Source: Muribaculaceae bacterium
Lineage (GTDB): Bacteria; Bacteroidota; Bacteroidia; Bacteroidales; Muribaculaceae
Length of the DNA stretch: 44,205 nt
Assembly: GCA_022509145.1 (NCBI GenBank)
Contig: JAFLTX010000011.1
Coordinates: 1 to 44,205, forward strand
Direction: 5' to 3'
Shown: piece by piece, positions 41,221 to 44,205 of the stretch
Layout of the letters: the number at the start of each line of letters is the position of its first letter
Position numbering within the stretch: position 1 is the stretch's first letter
The notes under the pieces: generated by a model
The model's input: only the letters and a program-made list of their open reading frames with translations
Databases searched by the model: none
What the model was told of the DNA's origin: nothing
Program-made: the position numbers and the translations under genes

Positions 41221-41877
41221 TTACACTTCTGAGTCGCGTTGTGCGAGGTTGGCATAAATCAGTCCAATGGAGCATACTATTCCTATAAGCCATGCTATCC
41301 AGGTGGCGGCTCCGAATGAGGCTGACAAAACGCCGGCCACCACTCCGAAGGCTGCTCCAAGAACTACGCATAATGCCGGCCCGAGCACCGGGATATAGAT
41401 GGCTATCGCAAGCAGGATGAATGCCGCTACACCATACCAAAAACCTTTGAAAACAAACCCCAAACCAATAGCCAGAACCACCAGCTGAGACCATAGGCAT
41501 CCTCCGGGCGACTCCCTCTCTCCTGACAGAATATTCACTTCCATATTTTGCTCCTGATGCACCTCTTGCTTGTTTTCAATAACGATCTGAGGCTGTACCA
41601 CTATGTTTTGCTGCAGACCTTTATTCGGGGTCTCGTTGTTCATTACGGTTGCGGTGTGGCTTGGCTGCAGTGTCCGGTGTGTTGGCTGGAGCGCTGTGTC
41701 GGGATTCTCACCGCTGGCGGCTACTTCAAGAGTCGCCGGTTCCTCATTTATATACTCTCTGCCTGCGGTTTCTTCTTGCAAAGCCGTTTCTTCGGGCAGC
41801 CATTCGCCGCAAAATCTACATTTCTTGGCGAGCAGGGCTATTTCCTCGCCACAATAAGGACAATTCTTTCTTTCCAT
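41221..41877 (-). CDS. Zinc-ribbon membrane protein (218 aa)
   Basis: N-terminal ribbon CPYCGEEIALLAKKCRFCGE (residues 6-25), a Thr/Gln/Asn-rich linker of about 100 residues, then three membrane helices (CLWSQLVVLAIGLGFVFKGF, GVAAFILLAIAIYIPVLGPA, ATWIAWLIGIVCSIGLIYAN). The layout matches prokaryotic zinc-ribbon proteins that present a cytoplasmic ribbon on the membrane. First gene after the 300-nt candidate RNA; next to kinase C, whose signalling it may join. Confidence 0.82.
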   Translation of the reverse strand: MERKNCPYCGEEIALLAKKCRFCGEWLPEETALQEETAGREYINEEPATLEVAASGENPDTALQPTHRTLQPSHTATVMNNETPNKGLQQNIVVQPQIVIENKQEVHQEQNMEVNILSGERESPGGCLWSQLVVLAIGLGFVFKGFWYGVAAFILLAIAIYIPVLGPALCVVLGAAFGVVAGVLSASFGAATWIAWLIGIVCSIGLIYANLAQRDSEV

Positions 41878-41911
41878 TTTTTGTTCTTAGTTTCAAAATA
41901 TTTGGGTATAA

Positions 41912-42211
41912 AAAGCCAAAGACGCGAGGCGTCTGCTGCTTCACGTCCTTGTTTATCAGGTATCGCCAAACACCTTAACGGAAGGACTTGAAGAAAAGCC
42001 ACCTCACGCCGGACTATCATGCCACGGAACTCCCTTCGGCTTCCATGATCATAACGCTCCCCGACAGGCTTCTCTCCCGGCCAATTCCCTCCGTTGTCTA
42101 TTGTTTTGGCGATTTAGATAAACGGGAATCTGCGGTCAAGACGTCTTTGGCATTGATTCCGGTATCTCCCGGCCTCTGCCGAGAATATGAATAAAATTCA
42201 TCTCCGGAATC
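41912..42211 (-). ncRNA. Candidate structured RNA or long leader (about 300 nt)
   Basis: The promoter at 42217-42247 predicts a start at about 42212. There the RNA begins with GATTCCGG (42204-42211), which pairs perfectly with CCGGAATC (42155-42162). Inside lie two nested hairpins, ATGAAT/ATTCAT (42187-42201) and TCTCGGC-AGAG-GCC...GAGA, giving a three-way junction. The transcript can end at the GACGC/GCGTC terminator near 41921. No ORF longer than about 20 codons lies within. It may be a free small RNA or a leader that controls the zinc-ribbon gene by termination. Confidence 0.4.
41920..41934 (-). terminator. Terminator between the candidate RNA and the zinc-ribbon gene
   Basis: On the minus strand AGACGC-CTC-GCGTCT is followed by TTGGCTTTTTATA. 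Same GCAGCAGACGCC context as at 40521. Confidence 0.6.
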
Positions 42212-42216
42212 TTTTG

Positions 42217-42247
42217 CAAATTTAATGATTTTATTGCAAATGCCAAA
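42217..42247 (-). promoter_or_regulatory. Promoter of the candidate RNA
   Basis: On the minus strand TTTG (42244-42247), a 19-bp spacer and TAAATTTG (42217-42224) match the consensus. Confidence 0.65.
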
Positions 42248-42336
42248 CATGAGATGGCTTTTGCAAAATTATAGATTATAGGCCGTCCCGGCTAATCGTG
42301 AACCATCTTGAACCAAACTCCCGCGCGTCCGCTTTC

Positions 42337-43605
42337 TCAATTTTTATTCGACGAGGCCTTTACCAACTCGAGCACTCTTCTAATCTCCTGATGGCACTCC
42401 TCCCTCAAGGCAGGGTCATTCTTTGTTTGGCTGTCTACCCACGCCCCGAGATCCTCCATCACATGCTCCTCCCACATCGCGTCTCCGTTCTCCCGGAATT
42501 TTCTCGACATTCCGCGGGTCTGCTCCGCCGTAAGCAGCACCATCCAATGCACAACCCTTTTCTGCGGATTGACCGCCGGCGTCCCCGTCTCTTCCGTGGT
42601 CTGCTCTGCCACCGGTGCAGGGTTGATGGCAGACATCTCAACAGGCGCCTCCTTCGCAGCATCCTTTACCGGCTCTACAGCTGCCCCTACAGAAGGAGCT
42701 TCCGTGCTCGGCTGCTCAGCAACCACCTCCTCTACATCCGGGCCCACAGCAGGGGCGGCCGCTTCGTCGCCATTTTCCGCCGGCTCGCGGGGAATCAGTA
42801 TTAAGAAAGCCACCACAGCAGCGGCTATAATCGCCGACAGCAGAAGAAACACATTGACACCACTGCTGCCGATTTTTCCCCACGCCGCCTTGACCTCGCC
42901 CGCACTCTGCGGCCGCTCCGAAGGTTGCTCTGCGGTAAGCCCGCGAATCAGGTTTCTCACCTTCTTCCCCCTCCTTATGGGCAATTCTTCAATCACCCTC
43001 CCCAAGGCATAGAGATCGGAGGTGCCCCGGATCTGCGCCTCCGTCAGCTGCTCTGGCGACGTGTAGCCCGCTGTGCCGCCGTTAACCTTCAACGCAGCGT
43101 ACTCCGGAGAGTCGGCAAACCCGAAATCGATGAGCTTTACGTGGTGCCCGTCGGCCGTAAGCATTAGGTTGGATGGTTTGATGTCGCGGTGCACGATCTG
43201 TCGCGATTCAAGGTATTCAAGCGCGTCGCACATCTCAGCCACAACCCGCTGCCATCCCTTTTCGTCGAGACCCTTATGCTCGATTGCCGAGGCCAAAGTC
43301 TCACCCTCGATCCATTCCAAGACGATACAGGGCCCCAGCCCCTCCACTTCTTCAAAAGAATAAGTATGGAGAATGCGCGGATGGTCGAGGCGGAAACCTA
43401 TCTCGAATTCTTTCCTGAGCATCCCGATATAGAAAGGATCCTCACGAAGTTCCGGCTTCAACGCCTTGAGGGCAAACCGCTTGAGAGCCTTTCTCGCCTC
43501 GTAGACCTCCGTATGGCCCCTGGCCGAGGAAAAGACCCTCCGGATGCCGCCGAAGCTGTCGGAGAAAGAGAAATCGCTTTTGGAAAAGAATTCGGAATCG
43601 CTCAT
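42337..43605 (-). CDS. Membrane Ser/Thr protein kinase, copy C (422 aa)
   Basis: Kinase core: Lys47 (FALKAL), helix-C signature RKEFEIGFRLDHPRIL, HRDIKPSN (Asp141), DFG (160-162) and SPE (183-185). A membrane helix follows (VFLLLSAIIAAAVVAFLILI, 252-271), then a long Glu/Pro/Ala/Val-rich stalk and a short helical outer domain (VVHWMVLLTAEQTRGMSRKF onward). Its ATG overlaps the stop of the partner gene by 4 bp (ATGA), so kinase and partner are translationally coupled. Confidence 0.9.
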   Translation of the reverse strand: MSDSEFFSKSDFSFSDSFGGIRRVFSSARGHTEVYEARKALKRFALKALKPELREDPFYIGMLRKEFEIGFRLDHPRILHTYSFEEVEGLGPCIVLEWIEGETLASAIEHKGLDEKGWQRVVAEMCDALEYLESRQIVHRDIKPSNLMLTADGHHVKLIDFGFADSPEYAALKVNGGTAGYTSPEQLTEAQIRGTSDLYALGRVIEELPIRRGKKVRNLIRGLTAEQPSERPQSAGEVKAAWGKIGSSGVNVFLLLSAIIAAAVVAFLILIPREPAENGDEAAAPAVGPDVEEVVAEQPSTEAPSVGAAVEPVKDAAKEAPVEMSAINPAPVAEQTTEETGTPAVNPQKRVVHWMVLLTAEQTRGMSRKFRENGDAMWEEHVMEDLGAWVDSQTKNDPALREECHQEIRRVLELVKASSNKN

Positions 43606-44120
43606 TTCATCACCATAATCGAAATGATACCGTCGGTTTTGCCGGCCACATACCCCTCGGCTATAACCTCGCCGGCGCGCCTTACATCCTGGCAGATCAT
43701 AGGTTCGCCCTTCGCCATCACCGCGCAGCTGAACACATCCCCCACATTCAACTTCCCGTTTTCAGCCTCCGTCACCCTGAACTCCGAATTGCCCAGATAT
43801 TCCGCCACGCACACCCTGTCGGGTTTCCAACGCAGCTGCACCTTGGCGCCCGGCATAAGATCGGAAGCGCGCACAATGTCAGAACTCAGAAAATCGGAGC
43901 TGTCCACGACAGCGTCGGCGCTGCGGAAATCATACCAGTCACGATAACCAGCAAACGCCGCAAGGATGGAGAGCACCTCCGTTGACGGTTCGTGCGGATA
44001 ATCCACATACCCCCAGATCCGTTTGAGCGTGGAGACACTTACACTCCGGCCCGTGGCCTTCCGCAGCCTCAGACTGAACTCATTGAAATTCGACGGCCCC
44101 GCCAGCCTCTTCCCAAACAC
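43602..44120 (-). CDS. Kinase-partner protein, copy C, 5' end uncertain (172 aa or more)
   Basis: Third paralogue: VSVSTLKRIWGYVDYPHEPS and STEVLSILAAFAGYRDWYDF in the N-terminal half, LMPGAKVQLRWKPDRVCVAE, YLGNSEFRVTEAENGKLNVG and a final GYVAGKTDGIISI in the C-terminal half. The GTG start used here would remove the first helix seen in copies A and B. That helix is encoded further upstream in the same frame (DRVEELRGECERVFGKRL, up to about 44156), but no ATG precedes it. The gene was probably cut at its 5' end by the sequence at the window edge. Confidence 0.7.
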   Translation of the reverse strand: MFGKRLAGPSNFNEFSLRLRKATGRSVSVSTLKRIWGYVDYPHEPSTEVLSILAAFAGYRDWYDFRSADAVVDSSDFLSSDIVRASDLMPGAKVQLRWKPDRVCVAEYLGNSEFRVTEAENGKLNVGDVFSCAVMAKGEPMICQDVRRAGEVIAEGYVAGKTDGIISIMVMK

Positions 44121-44156
44121 CCTCTCACACTCCCCCCTGAGCTCCTCAACCCTGTC

Positions 44157-44205
44157 TTGTCCTGAAATAGGTTTACAGGAAAAAGGTTAAAAATGTAAAC
44201 TTAAA
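44157..44205. other. Window edge: possible end of an inserted element
   Basis: The sequence changes from GC-rich coding to A/T-rich with an inverted GTTTACA/TGTAAAC pair (7 bp). It replaces the expected start of the partner gene. An insertion-sequence end is plausible but no transposase is visible. Confidence 0.3.

Overview
The window comes from a Bacteroidota genome of the order Bacteroidales; a mouse- or human-gut Muribaculaceae-like lineage would fit, but the family is inference. The evidence is a type V (FimA/Mfa-like) fimbrial operon of lipoproteins, the mobile-element families DUF3871, DUF3853, DUF1071 and VirE_N/BT4734, and at least eight promoters of the Bacteroidales form TTTG-N19/20-TAnnTTTG. 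Base composition falls into blocks: about 35-40% GC on the left (lowest in the TIR genes), clearly GC-rich in the fimbrial operon, intermediate on the right.

Positions 1-18.7 kb look like an eroding integrative element. Its left arm reads leftward: a small protein and a serine recombinase, an unknown gene, a frameshifted zinc-ribbon gene, an exonuclease plus single-strand-annealing pair, a broken DUF3871 gene and two very small ORFs. Its right arm reads rightward: DUF3853, a ParB-like protein, two unknowns, and a superfamily 2 helicase whose VirE_N primase-type tail is split off by a frameshift. A truncated ORF follows, then a terminator and a tRNA-Ser(GCU) gene whose 3' end faces the element.

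Between the arms (5.2-12.4 kb) is defence-like cargo. The main item is a tightly packed six-gene operon with one strong promoter: an AAA15 ATPase, a small partner, a two-domain TIR protein, a solitary SLOG protein, a second TIR protein and a ThsB-like TIR protein. This resembles Thoeris/NAD-nucleotide signalling but in an arrangement I do not recognise. Behind it is a decayed PD-(D/E)XK nuclease-like gene coupled to a large gene interrupted by an in-frame stop.

Positions 19-29.8 kb hold a five-gene leftward fimbrial operon: major pilin, FimB/Mfa2-type anchor, a second pilin-like subunit and two large minor or tip subunits. A 200-nt leader precedes it and a hairpin follows the major pilin gene. 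The four shaft and tip proteins, but not the anchor, carry a Thr-Arg site shortly after the lipidated cysteine, as expected for protease-matured type V pilins.

Positions 30.4-44.2 kb begin with tRNA-Ser(CGA) and then hold three paralogous copies of a module: a membrane-anchored Ser/Thr kinase plus a small two-domain partner. Between them are zinc-ribbon membrane proteins, a RES-domain-like protein, a LemA-like protein and lipoproteins. Two candidate structured RNAs of about 255 and 300 nt start at recognisable promoters here. The right edge truncates the third partner gene, possibly at an insertion sequence.
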